Assembly: GCF_000004195.4 (NCBI RefSeq) | Contig: NC_030678.2 | Location: forward strand, 62,651,378 to 62,715,377 | Length of the DNA stretch: 64,000 nt | DNA from: Xenopus tropicalis | Taxonomy: Eukaryota; Chordata; Amphibia; Anura; Pipidae | Direction of reading: 5' to 3' | In this document: piece by piece, positions 1 to 11,700 of the stretch | How the letters are laid out: every line of letters starts with the position of its first letter | Numbering within the stretch: position 1 is the first letter of the stretch | Notes under the pieces: generated by a model | Database searches by the model: none | What the model was told of the DNA's origin: nothing | The model's input: the letters and a program-made list of their open reading frames with translations, nothing else | Program-made: the position numbers and the translations under genes

Positions 1-725
1 TTTCTGAGCGTTGACACAACCCCCTGCCTGAAAGCGAGTGATAGAAGATTTTCATTAGTTCTCTTGATTGGATTATTTTACAATGAAACACAAAGAAAGT
101 GCCAGCGTTCAGTAACTCACGCTGTGGTGTTGACCAGCTGCAAGAAGCACCCTTGTTCAAGCCCTAACCCATATTCTGCAGTTGACCAGTTCCTAGAAAT
201 GTTAGGCACCCCCAGTGATTGTAATCGCTTACCTGAACCCGCCACCGGTGCTCCTGTTATTAGAAAACTGCACCAGCCTAGGGTAAATGCAGGCGAGCAA
301 TCTTCTTCCTTGGCATCTTATCCCTGTTTATCTTCCTGTGTAAGTACTAAAACCATTGTATTCAGAGGAACAGTTGTTTGTAACCGTGTCACTTTTTGTT
401 CTGTTCAGCTTGGTTACACAGACACTTATTAACATACACTAAAGTGGTGTCCGTAAAGCAAACACTACAATATATTTAAATGCATATAAAATCGGGATGC
501 ACTGACTCAGCAAAATCTTTAATTCTAATTTGCATATTTAGATTATCAAAATTGCAGGAGTTGAAAAATGGCCACTTTACTTTTAATGATTTGATGTTGG
601 TTCAGCCAGGCACTAGGATTTGTCTGAATCAGAGCCTGCCAAAAAACACTCCTAAATTCTGTGCATCCCCAATACAAAACTTTTTGGTGTTACTGATCCT
701 TTAGTTGAACACATTATAGTAGACC
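1..725. other. Left-edge non-coding sequence with a T2-type fragment
   Basis: No gene is supported here. The open frame at 64-432 looks like chance: no domain is recognisable. A piece around 205-235 (containing cagtgattgtaatcgctta) resembles the end of the TTAA-flanked element at 24616-25345, so part of this stretch is repeat-derived. The rest shows nothing I recognise. Confidence 0.4.
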
Positions 726-733
726 CAATACAG

Positions 734-1100
734 CAGGGGGCTCAAACTCAATTTACCTGGGGGCCGCAGGAGGCAAAGTCAGGATGAGGCTGGGCCGCAT
801 AAGGGATTTCACAAAAAATTGGCTTTGAAGGGATAATGCAAGGCACGGCGGGCGGGAGCTGCTGATTGCGGAAATGACGTTATGCCATCATAACAGTTAT
901 TATGGGAAGACGTTCTGTGTGCACAATAAGCTCCTTAGCAGCTAATTGTGCACACAGAACGTCTCCCTTACGAACGTATCCCTTGAATCGCAATAAAAAT
1001 CGTAATCCATTCATTGCTTTTGAGAAGGCGTTGGTGCGGGCCACAAAATATTGTACCGAGGGCCGCAAATGGCCCGCGGGCCGCGAGTTTGAGACCCCTG
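734..1100. mobile_element. hAT-type MITE with 8-bp target duplication
   Basis: The ends are inverted copies: CAGGGGGCTCAAACTC on the left and GAGTTTGAGACCCCTG on the right, one mismatch in 16. The element is flanked on both sides by the same 8 bp, caatacag (726-733 and 1101-1108), the target duplication length of hAT transposons. Inside, gacgttctgtgtgcaca and its complement form a hairpin around 910-965. No transposase is encoded, so it is non-autonomous. Confidence 0.85.
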
Positions 1101-1279
1101 CAATACAGAGTTCCACCACACTATAAACCCTGTGAAGAGAATACAGATTATATATATTGTTTGTTGTATATATCAAACCTTTCTGGTGTTAAAAGGCCAC
1201 AAGGCACGGGAAGCCCTGTATTTTACAGCACACCTTACATGCAGGGCTGCCTTGGCAAATGGCAAGGATTTTATGTTAA

Positions 1280-4200
1280 AGAAGGAAAGGCAGTCTGGCA
1301 TTTTATTGCCAATAGATTAGTCACAATAGTGCAAGCTAGAATTATTCTGCAGAATGCTTTAACACACCAGAGTAAACAGCCATAGAAGCTCTTTCTGTTT
1401 GTTTAAGATATGAGCTGCCATTTTAACTTCTGACTTCACTTCCGTGCCTACACACTGCTCCTAGAACAGCTCTAAACTCAGAATACACAGCAGAGATGGA
1501 AGGGGGAGAGAGGAGCAAACTGAGCAGAGTTGTGCCATGCCCTGAACAATCAACAAATTTGTCATGCATTTCAACAGCTTATTTTACTTTTGTACAAGAA
1601 AAGCTACAAATTTGGTAACATAATGACTTTGTGCATTTTTCCCTTTTGTTTTCACGGTTTTTTTTGTTTCTAACAAAGTATAGTTGATTGAGTAGATGGG
1701 GTGATAGGGTAAGTGGGGTAAGGGAAAAGGGGGGACAGAATAGAGAAAGGGTTATAGGTTACCGGTTCTCAGTCTGTTTCTATTTGGTGCTCTCTCTCTG
1801 CTGGCTTTCCAGGTACTGGGCCTACGGATACCACTCCAGCTCCTCTTCATAGCTTCTGTCCAGGAGTCTATCTCTGATCGATTCCATGGCTTTGATCCAA
1901 TTTATTTTTGTTATCAGTGTTGGTATGCCAGGTATGTTGGGTTGTTTCCAATTAGTTGCAAGGAGTGATTTTGCTGCCGTTAGGATATGTGTATTTAGTT
2001 TGCATGTTTGTTTGGGTTGTATGTTTCTTGGTTTTATTCCTAATAGGAATAGTTGTGGGGTTGGTTCTACTGTAGTGTGAAGGACCTCGGAGAGTAGAGT
2101 TGCTACTGGTTGCCAGAATTCTTGGGCTATTTTACACGTCCACCATGTGTGTAAGAATGATCCTTGTTCTCCGCAGCATCTAAAGCAGGTTGATAGTTCT
2201 GGGTTATTCGTGAGTTTGCTGATGCGGGATGGGGTGTAATACCATCTATAGATAATTTTATATGCTCTTTCACTTGAGACTGCGCAGATTGAGGTTTTGC
2301 TAGCTGTGGTCCATATGTGTGCCCAAGTTTGTTCTGATATTGTGATCCTTAGATCTTCTTCCCACTTAGACATGTATGTTTGTTGTAGAGGTGTTGTGTC
2401 TGCAGCTAGACGGTAGTATAGTAGAGAAATTAGGTGCGCTGGTTGGGAATGTCTATGGCAGATGTTTTCAAAGTATGTGAGTGGTTGTTTTGTTTGTGTT
2501 TTGATTCGATAAAATGTTTTATCTGTAGATATTCAAATAGTTGGGTGTTTGGGATTTCGTGTTTATCTGTGCATTTTTGAAATGAAATGACTTTTTGCTC
2601 TGGTGCGAGGGACTTGGTTGTCAGGTTTGCTGCTATCCATGTTTTAAAGTTCACGGGTGTACAGCCTGGTGTGAATTCTTTGTTATTGAAAATAGTTTTG
2701 AGTTTGGATTGTTGGGCTCAATTTAGATTTGTGTGCCGTTGTGTACCAGAGGTCTAACGCGTGTCTGGAAGTTGGTAGTAGGTCTGTTGGGGTTATTCTT
2801 AGCAGTTTGGGTATCCAGAATAAATGGGCTAGTTGTAGGGGTGTTGTAAATTGATTTTCTATCGTTTTCCATGGCTCTTTTGTGGGTCTATGTGTATTGA
2901 TCATGGCCTCTAATCTGCTTGCTAAGTAATAGCGGTATATATGTGGGAGTCCCAGACCACCCAATTTTTTGGGTTTGGTCATGATTGATGCTTTAATTCT
3001 GGGGTTTTTGCCCCCCCAGATAAAATTTGTTATGGATTTTTGTAGAACGGTTGCTGTGTGTTCCTGGAATTGTATTGGAAGTGTCCTAAAGAGATATAAT
3101 ATCCTTGGGAGTAGAGTAATTTTTACTGCTGCTATCCTAACAAACCAGGAAAGATGGTATGTGTGCCATATAGTCAGATCTTTTTTTAAGTTTATCTAGA
3201 AGTTTGGGGTAGTTGTCGTTGTAGAGCGTTTGATAGGAGGAAGTTAGGTTGAATCCTAGGTAGGTTATCGTGTCTTTTTCCCATTTGTAATCGAAATTTA
3301 GCTGTAATAGTTTTACTTCTGAGCTAGGCATTTGTAGAGGGAGTGCATGGGATTTGGTTGGGTTTATTTTATATACCGTGATACTTTGGAATTTTTCCAG
3401 AGTTGGCAGTAGATTTGGTAATGTGGTTTGGTGGGAGGTTAGTGTGAGCAGGATGTCGTCGGCAAATAGGCTTATTTATGTATTCTGTGAGGCCGACTTG
3501 GAATCCATTTATGTTGGGGTTTTGCCTAATTGCGTGGGCCAATGGTTCTAGGGAGACGGCAAATATTAGTGGGGACATGGGACAGCCTTGTCGAGTTCCC
3601 CCGCGTATCTCGATTCGGTCCGAATGGGTTCCCAAAATGGTTACCTGTATTGTGGGTGTTGTGTACAATTGTTTCACTTTGGTAATGTACGATTTGGGCA
3701 ATCTCAGTTTTTCTAGTACAGCAAACATATATTTCCAGTTCAGTCTGTCAAATGCTTTTTGTGCGTCCAGTGATAAAAGGAGTGAAGTAGAGTTCATTTT
3801 AGAAACTAGGGAGATTAGATTGATTGCTTTGCGGACGTTGTCTGTGGCTTGTCGGCCAGGTACGAAGCCCACCTGGTTGTAGTGGATCAGTATTGGAAGC
3901 ACTTTGTTTAGTCTGGTAGCCATGAGTTTTGCGAATAGATTAAGATCCGCATTTATCAGTGAGATGGGCCTATAGTTGTCACAGTTGTGGGGATCTTTTC
4001 CTGGTTTCAATATCATTATTATGTTTGCTGTTTGCATGTGTGGAGTGGGGATCCTTCTAGGAATGATTGGAATAGATCTTTTAGGTGCGGGGTTAAATGG
4101 TCTGCAAATTTCTTGTATTATTTTGCTGTATAACCATCTGGCCCTGGGGCTTTGCCTGGCTTAGCTTCTTTTATTATTTGTTCAATTTCTTCTGTATCTA

Positions 4201-4424
4201 TTGGGGAGGCAAGCATTTCCTTTTGTTCTCGTGTTAAAGTAGGTGGATTCCATTTATTTAGGAAGTCTGATGGTGCTAGGTGATGATCAAAGAAGATCAT
4301 GAACACAGAATAAAATGAAAGAAAATAAGAAATGTGGTGTTTCTTTTCATTGAGTACTGAGAGCAGCAGTTCTGTGCTTATGGTTGTATTTACATAGATC
4401 TTTCTGATAAAACTTTCCTTCTCC
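1280..4424. mobile_element. T2/Kolobok-type MITE interrupted by an L1 insertion
   Basis: TTAA (1276-1279) precedes an end reading AGAAGGAAAGG, and the matching inverted end TTTCCTTCTCC lies just before TTAA at 4425-4428. Sequence from 1280 to about 1545 and from about 4300 to 4424 aligns in order with the copies at 12365-13199 and 29532-29995 (shared landmarks: attattctgcag, agctctttctgtttgttta, tttacatagatctttctgata). The L1-type LINE fills the middle, so it inserted after the T2 element. Confidence 0.7.
1822..4306 (-). pseudogene. L1/Tx1-type LINE reverse transcriptase ORF2, 5'-truncated and broken
   Basis: Read on the minus strand, this is the reverse transcriptase and C-terminal part of an L1-group ORF2. 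Recognisable motifs in order: GKAPGPDGY (4125-4155), ILKPGKDPHNCDNYRPISL (about 3970-4020), LDAQKAFDRLNW (about 3740-3775), GGTRQGCPMSPLIFA (about 3555-3600), and a C-terminal cysteine/histidine motif CFRCCGEQGSFLHTWWTC (about 2135-2190). The catalytic Y/F-x-DD box near 3470 is lost to a frameshift, and more frameshifts and stops break the frame between 2430 and 3330. The endonuclease half is missing, as is usual after incomplete target-primed reverse transcription. Its 3' untranslated part continues to about 1550-1640. It lies downstream of the host gene in the same orientation. Confidence 0.85.
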
Positions 4425-5530
4425 TTAAAAAATGGCTTTACATATTATAGCACCTATGTATATGAAACCTTAGTTTTGTTATTGGACCTCACAACAGACA
4501 ACACTCGGATATAATATTATCTTTACAGTAAGCGAAGGAGAAAGAAATAATTTCCACAAAAAGATACAGGTAAGCATTTATTTCATTTTGTGAGATAATA
4601 AATCATTTGGTTAACTAACAATCTTTGCTTTATTGATCTAAATCTTCTTTTACATTGAATACCTTGTTAGGTGTTCAGGCAAAAAAAGGGCAAACAGCAC
4701 AAAAAAAAAGGCAATATGAGATACAGGTTTGAGTGCACTTACGTGCATAAGCAAACTGGTTCCATTTTAGTCCGCCACAAACATTCCACAAACTGCTCTA
4801 AAGAGCAGTGGAGTCCAACTGCATTTTTGCAAATGCAGCATCATGCACTTAAATTGCATTCAGTTAAATTCAATTTAACCTGCCTATATGTTTTTGGAGT
4901 GTGTGGAGTGTTCCTGGGGGAACATACAAACTTCTTTCAGATAGTGGCCAGGCTGGCCTCTAAGTAGTTTGTATGTTCCCCCAGGTACTCCAGTTCCTTC
5001 CACACTGCAAAAACATACAGTATAGATAGGTTAATAGATTCCACATAAAATTGACCACAGTTTAGAGAATGTAAAAGGGAACTTTGACTGTAAGCTCTAC
5101 TGAGGCAGGGAGCCATGTGAATGGTATATATTCAATTAAGTTATATAAAGAATTCTAATAATTATTATTAACATTAAAAACACAAACACAATATTTCTTG
5201 ATTTAAATGTGGCCAAGCATACATTTCAATAAATATACATTCAGCTTGTAGGGGCCCTCAAGCTAGTGCAACACACATAAACACTTTTTCATACAATTGT
5301 GCAATTGTTACCCCACAAGCCAATTATCATCATTTATTTATATAGTGCTAGAAATTTACACCATACTTAACATGAATTTGTAAAAAGGGTCTTACAATAT
5401 TCTCACACACAAGTAAAAAATAGGTTTAGAGGGCCATACTTGCAATCTAAAGGCAAATGAGCCAAACTGCAATGAATATACAAATTTTTCAGCAGGTATG
5501 GCCAAATTTCACCGCAAAAAAAACCACAGT
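4425..5530. other. Non-coding, repeat-bearing interval
   Basis: No coding signal. It contains the inverted repeat described separately at 4881-5035. The stretch around 5330-5400 starts with tcatcatttatttatatagt, a SINE-like sequence common in vertebrate genomes, but I cannot define its ends. Confidence 0.35.
4881..5035. repeat. Imperfect palindrome (hairpin-forming repeat)
   Basis: The left arm runs from tatatgtttttggagtgtg to ctgggggaacatacaaact. It is mirrored by agtttgtatgttcccccag ... aaaacatacagtatagat on the right, around a centre at about 4933-4965. The innermost 19 bp are perfectly complementary. No open frame spans it; it is probably a foldback MITE. Confidence 0.65.
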
Positions 5531-5760
5531 AACAAAATGCTCATAGACCCAAATATATTTTATTCAAATAAAAGCCACTGCAAAATACATTGCCCATAGA
5601 CTCTGTGTTCTGTGTGAAAGAAGTCACTGCAAAAAAGGGTGCAGTGGAAAAAATTACAGTGAAAAAAATGTCCATAGACTCCAATGTATTTTGCTCAGAA
5701 AAATTTGCAACTAAAAAATGTCCATTGACTTCAATGCATTCAATTTTCAAACTGATCTCA
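5530..5760. repeat. Degenerate tandem repeat built on a 'cccatagactc' core
   Basis: Variants of the phrase cccatagactccaatgtatt recur at about 5540, 5590, 5670 and 5720, separated by A-rich linkers such as gcaaaaaa. The opposing open frames across it have no domain and follow from the repeat composition. Confidence 0.45.
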
Positions 5761-5779
5761 TTTTGTGATCTGTACATGA

Positions 5780-6825
5780 GAAGATCAATCTCATTATGGC
5801 TTCTTGCAGAAAGAGAAGGGACAGTTAAAGAAGGCAGGACAGCATTCTGTAGGCACTTATTTACATTTACTTCATCTACACCCTTTATAGAATAAAAAGA
5901 TGACTATTTATTTATATATTTATAATATTTAAAAAATTCTATTTCTATACCGATAAAGCTTTCATTTTGTGTTCCACAGTCAAAATTAGAAAACAAATTT
6001 ACATATACACTGAAAATATATTAGCTCCTCTCCTTAAAAATTATACCTGATGAATCTAGCTATATGATCTCAGTTCATTACTAAAAGAATAGAGCCATTC
6101 AGAATGGAAGACTAGAATGAGTGAGCAGTGCAGACTGCAACTATAGGGGAAGGAGCAAATCAGTCCCATTATAATTTGTCCTATGCGACTACATCTGACT
6201 TTTAGGATGCAATCTGTGGATCCAACAAAATCTCCAGTGAAGTTCAGCTCTGAGACATAATAGGATGGTACCTTTCCTTGGACTTTATACCTCAGCCAAT
6301 GTCATGCTAATTACAAGAAAAAAAGACAGACTGCTTGCAGAATGGGTTGGTATTATTCTAAACAGCCTTTGCAAAAAAAAAAAAAAACTATTGGCAGGTG
6401 TATGATAAGTCATGGCTAATCTCCGAGAACATGCAAATTCTATTATTACCCTTGGTTTGGGAATAATATGTTGCACATGACAGATTTATACTATGCTTAG
6501 TACTTGCAGGTGTTTTATCATACTACAAAGTCCAGTGTATTTTCAGCCATAGTACATACAAGTGTATCAGAGTAGCCAACTCCACAGCAATAACATATAA
6601 AACAATAACTCACCAGAGAGCTTCATAGTAGCATGGCTGCAAGCAATGAATTTTGAAGCAGGGGAGAAACTCTTTGGAGTGGAACTTTACATGAATACTA
6701 TCACTGGGGCAGAAAGAGTCACAGCTGACCTTTCCAAAGCTACCAAGTAACATGTTGGGAATATGTTCTAGGTCTTATTGGATTTGCTCTTACTTCAGTG
6801 CAGTGGCACATAGCTAATTTGGCAC
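5780..6825. other. Non-coding interval, nothing recognised
   Basis: AT-rich sequence without a recognisable exon, RNA gene or element end. It lies past the 3' end of the CCP gene. Confidence 0.4.
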
Positions 6826-6827
6826 TA

Positions 6828-7130
6828 CAGGTATGGTATCCATTATCCCGAAACCCATTATCCAAAAAGCTCCGAATTACAGAAATGCCGCCTCCCATAG
6901 ATTAAATTTTAATCAAATAATTAAGATTTTTTTTTCTGTAATAATAAAACAGTACCTTGTGTTTGATGCCAGCTAAGATATGATTAACTCTGAAAGTATA
7001 CAAAACAACCCTAGTGGGTTTAATTCATGTTTTATTGATTTTTAGTAGACTTATAGTATGGAGATTCAAATTATGGAAAGACTAATTATCCAGAATACTC
7101 TAGTATTCTGGATAACGGGTCATATATCTG
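6828..7130. repeat. Dispersed inverted-repeat element, 'caggtatgg...ggataa' family, copy 1
   Basis: The left end CAGGTATGGTATCCATTATCC is mirrored by the right end ggataacgggtcatatatctg. Internal text such as agtaccttgtgtttgatgcc and ttcaaattatggaaagac is shared with copies at 16649, 17077, 31078 and 41300. This is a high-copy, MITE-like family without coding capacity; I cannot assign the superfamily. Confidence 0.65.
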
Positions 7131-7524
7131 TATTACACATAACATTTGTGACTCTGTATGAGAAGAGGGCCCAAAAGCATTCCATATTCAGCCATGTGCA
7201 AATAGAAAAATGATTTACATGCCTCTTGTAACCCCATTTTGGGAGCACCATGGCTTTTACAACCCATAGAAACCACTCAGATGTTTCTTTTTAAAAAGGT
7301 GACAGGTGAATTCTAAACATTTTATAGGTTACTGAAAATGGCAAATTTGCAACATGTTTTTAAATTAAGCCATTAAGACCTGCAATAATACTGGTAAATA
7401 GGGGAAAAAACTTACATAAATAACAATTTGCCAATGTAATATTCTTTATCAACCAGTAATTGCACTGCAAATTTCAATTGCGAATAGTGGTCACATAGTG
7501 GTCATATTTTCATATTGGCTAAAC

Positions 7525-7690
7525 TGGCCACACGCACGAAGATCCGCTCATTTGGCAAGGTCGCCAAACAATATCTTTCGCCGATATGCCCACCTTGAGT
7601 TGGGCTATATCGGGCTGATCTGATCGATGGCCATACAGGCCATTGGATCAAGGACTGTGTCAACCCACAGATGCGGTCCTTGATCCAACT
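7525..7690. repeat. Fragment of the 'ggccatac' inverted-repeat family
   Basis: Contains tttggcaaggtcgccaaac, gatatgcccaccttgag and gatggccatacaggcc. These features are shared with the fuller copies at 17417-17746 and 20533-20844 and with fragments near 33360 and 45540. Confidence 0.5.
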
Positions 7691-7699
7691 GGAAAAATC

Positions 7700-8712
7700 A
7701 AACCTTAAAAACCTTAAGATTTTAAAGACTGCATACTATCTTTGCTAAAGCTGATGTATATATTTAGACATATATTGTAAGAGTTCACTAGTCAGAGGCA
7801 CTGGGCACTCTAGACTGGGCCCCAAAGAAGCAAGGTCTGCTTTTTCACATGTTATGTCCCTGCACACATACAAGAACAGCCTATTCCTCTTTAATAATAA
7901 TTCATAGATGTGTTATTAGTTTTGTTGTTACACCATAGATATATTTTTTTGAAGGTATACATTTACCTAGGCAGACAACATTCTGAATCTGTTGGGAGGC
8001 TACCCACTCTTCTGATAGAAATGGTTGGGTGAGTATCGACATTGATCTTTTCCTCCCTCACTCAGAATTTAAATCACATGACATGTAGTGGTCACCTGGC
8101 TAAGAGTTCTATACTTTGTTTAATGTTTTAGGTGAACTAGTGAAAAGCTTCAAACAGAAACTATAGCCCTTCCTGAGTTTTTAAATAAAAAGAATAAAAC
8201 ATCTATAATTAATTACTGAAGAGGTGTAGCTAGAGTATCACTTTATAGAGATACTGCCATTACATAATTAACCCCCATTTTAACCATGCAATTTTTTACA
8301 CAAGCTTTAACAGTGCAATGTATCCTTTTGTCTAACATGTTGATTTCAAATATTAATCTATTTTAATAAATATGCAGACAGGCGTACGGTTTAGGTCATC
8401 AAAATGCCTGGTACTGTCTTTAGTGCATGTCTTTGGATAACAGATGTCTCCTGAGGGCTACTTGTGGAATTTACCATAACCATTAACCAGAAAATACCAC
8501 AATGAGTACTGACTCTTTTCTCAAAGTATCTCATGGTGTTTAAAGGCAACTTACTGGTCAAAAGTAGAAAAAAGTTTTATAGTATCCACACAAGCAAGGT
8601 GGTTTAAAGTTCCCCTTATGTCAAGCAAAATATCTGGTCCCAGCACAGAGTAAAGATGGAAATGGAAATTAAGTGATGCAGAAAATACATAACTTCAGTG
8701 ATTCTGGTGGGA
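7700..8712. other. Sequence just downstream of the CCP gene stop codon
   Basis: This should hold the 3' untranslated region of the minus-strand CCP gene. I see no canonical AATAAA on the minus strand between 7700 and 8712. The variant ATTAAA occurs at 8119-8124 and 8362-8367. Neither is supported by anything else. Confidence 0.3.
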
Positions 8713-8764
8713 TTACGCAGTGCAAGCTGTATATTGAACATTGTGCATTTCAGCCTTTTGTTTC
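8713..8764 (-). CDS. CCP gene exon 13 (last coding): cytoplasmic tail and stop
   Basis: The acceptor reads ttttctctcgtag. In the phase demanded by exon 12 the exon gives [16 protein letters not shown] followed by TAA (8713-8715). The tail is short and contains one Tyr; I see no ITIM or other known signalling motif. The exon sits about 7.2 kb beyond the transmembrane exon. The evidence is the acceptor plus matching phase only, so an intermediate or alternative tail exon in 8765-15961 is possible. Confidence 0.55.
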
Positions 8765-11700
8765 CTACGAGAGAAAAGACAACAGTTAATATACAATTCT
8801 AGTTGCATGAGATTACATGGCTATAAGCATGGTGCTATAATCCCGGTTAAATCAGTTATGCTGTCTAATGCATTAAAAAGGTAGTTCACCTTTACATTAT
8901 CTAGTATGTTATCTTCTAGTATTTCAAGGTGAACTACCCAGATACCAGTACTAGATCCTATTCCACATCTGTTTGAGTGGATGATTGTGTGATTCGAACA
9001 CACAAAATCAATGGATGTATTAATGACAACAATCTAATTGGTTGACTCCTGGTCTAAAGGAAATCTCGGGGGCTCTGATGATGAAAACAATATTTTAAAA
9101 ACCATAGTGTAAAAACATACAATAAAATAAATAACAAACACCAATGGAGAAGTTGTTTAGCATCAGTCCATCTCTAACACACTTAAAGGGAATTTAAAAA
9201 CAAACTAGTATAGACTGATTTGCAAATGATTTGCAAAAAAAACCTTGTTCATTTGTGCAGTTTCATCTTTACAACCAAATTCTTGGCGCTATTTTATGAA
9301 GAAAAAAGTATAACTATTGTACAAAACATACATGTAATAACAGCAGACCTAAGGGCTGTATTTATCAAGTTCTAAAACAAATGTTTTCCTGCCTCCTTTT
9401 TAATTTTCTCTTTTACCTATATAAACTATTTTCAGTAAAAAAACTTTACTTGTGACTAAGGTTTTAATCTGTGTACAATTTAATAACATTAATTCCAACT
9501 TATTTATAAAGCACATACATTAATGAGCATCATCTCAATGAAATGTATTTGATTTGCATGCAGAACCAATTATTTCTTATTTGATAATGCAACATTTGTA
9601 TTCGAACAAGTGACTGAAAAACAACAAGTCATTAGTCACAAGTTATAAAATTAACGTTTTAATAAAATTAATATTTTATAAAATTAAAGTTATAAAAGCT
9701 ATTCAAATAGTATAAAGAAATTGGATATTCCGTGATACTTTCTAGTTTAGTTGCCATTTTGTTATCAAGAACTTTTTCACTGTCTCCTAATATTGTCAGA
9801 ATACTTTTTGATGCGTACAGGAATACATTCCATATTGTCTTTTGATAAAACAGCCTTTAGTTTCTAGATCATACAAACAAAGATTAGTCCAGGTTAGTTT
9901 AGTTGCAATATAGAGTGAATAGTTTTCACAAGTGTGCATACTGACAAATGTTAGTCTGGTAAGCATGCTCAGCAAATGATGTTAAATGATATACTGTATA
10001 CTTGTATAAAACTGCAGCTAAGATTCCCTGCTGAAATAAAGTAATCTGAACATGGATGAATCAGTGATTTGTTTGACTCAATAAGACTAGGTATTGGGTA
10101 TTGGTCAAATAGTACAGGATTTGAAGGGGAGCACTTATTTTCAGCTTTATGGCTGATACAGAAATGTTTTAATATATCTATAATCTTATTATGAAATAAG
10201 GGGGTGTTCACTAAAGGTTCAGCAGTTGACTTAAAAAGAAAAAGCCAGACAACCACAAGTTGAACATAGTAAAATTGCAAGTTAGGTTGAAAAGACACAT
10301 GTCCATCAAGATTAACCTTTTATGTGTATATGAAACCTGAATAAGTGCTAGTCCAGGAAGTGAAACAATTTCTGATGCCTCTCTAATGTGCCTCATGGGG
10401 GGGGGGGGAATCCTTCCTGACTCCTGCAGCAACTGCAATCGGACCAGTGCCTGATCAACTTGTACTGAGAGCTATTTTCAACAACCCTGTATTTCCTCAC
10501 TTGCTAAAAAGCCATCCATACAGCCTCAGGGCTTCAGAGTCTGACTATTTACCAAAAAAAGAGAAAAAAACCTGCTGTGTGAAAGAACACAAATCACTAA
10601 TCATACTATACTGGATCGAGTGATCTCTAATGAACCAAATGTATAATCAATGTGCAAGTAGTTGAACCTCTGGATTATAGTGACCATAATGTTATCTCTC
10701 ATTTAATGTTTGGTGCAGAAAAACAAATAAAATAACAAAAACACTGAATTTCAGAAAAGCAAACTTTAGCTTTTTCCGGGCAGTATTTCAAAGCATAGAT
10801 TGGAGTATTGTGTTTTCTGATAAAAACACAGAACAAAAATTGTTGTAATTTAAAATGATAATAAATCATTACTGTTCTCAATTTATTGGCTACAGGATCG
10901 GGTGGTTGGTAAAAGTACATTCGCTACTTTGAGTAAGGTTTTTAAAGGCATTGCACAGGGTTGTGCATCGGTTTCACTTTAATCTAACCTGTTCATGAAT
11001 TACTTGGGGCGGTTATTACAAACAATTTATCAGTGTCTGCATATGGCATAAAACTATCCAGACCAATTAATTCCATCAAGGATGTGGCATCCTTGCAGCT
11101 TAATGTTGACACACTGGCAATCTGGGCAGCTAAGTGGCAGATGAGATTCAGTGTGGATAAATGTAAGGTCATTTGCCTGGGATGTAAAAATATGCAAGCC
11201 GCTTTTATCCTTAATGGGCCAGCACTAGCAAATCTAAAATGAAGAAGGACCTTGGAGCCCTTGTAGATAATAAACTTGGTGGTAGCAAGGACAGTCAGCA
11301 GCTTCAAGGGCAAACAAAATTTTGACCTGTATTAATAGGGGCATAGATTTGCCGGAGGAAACAGAGTGCTGGTAAGGCCCAATCTAAAATATGCCATGTC
11401 ATTTTGGTCTTCAGTGCTCAAAAAGGATATTACAGTATTCGAGAGGGTCCAAAAAAGGGCAACTAAGCTGGTAAAGGTAATGGAAGGCTTTAATTATTAA
11501 GAAACACTTGCCATATTGGGGTTGTTTAAGCTGGATAAGAGGAACTTTTCAAACTAACTTACTATGCTACTACTGCCCATGTAGGAGTTGAGTTATATGG
11601 GTAGATAGAATGGGTAGTTGATTGGGTAACAGAATGGAAAGGTAGGATGTTCAAGCCCATATTGTGCATTTTAATTAAGCCAATAGTTGTGTAGAACCCC

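Noticed and set aside
64..432. 122-codon plus-strand open frame
   Set aside because: No domain, biased composition, and part of it matches a T2-type repeat; treated as chance.
5541..5895. Opposing open frames of 78 and 101 codons
   Set aside because: They lie on a degenerate tandem repeat.
8100..8370. Poly(A) signal for the CCP gene
   Set aside because: Only ATTAAA variants are present on the minus strand and nothing links them to transcript ends; not listed as a feature.
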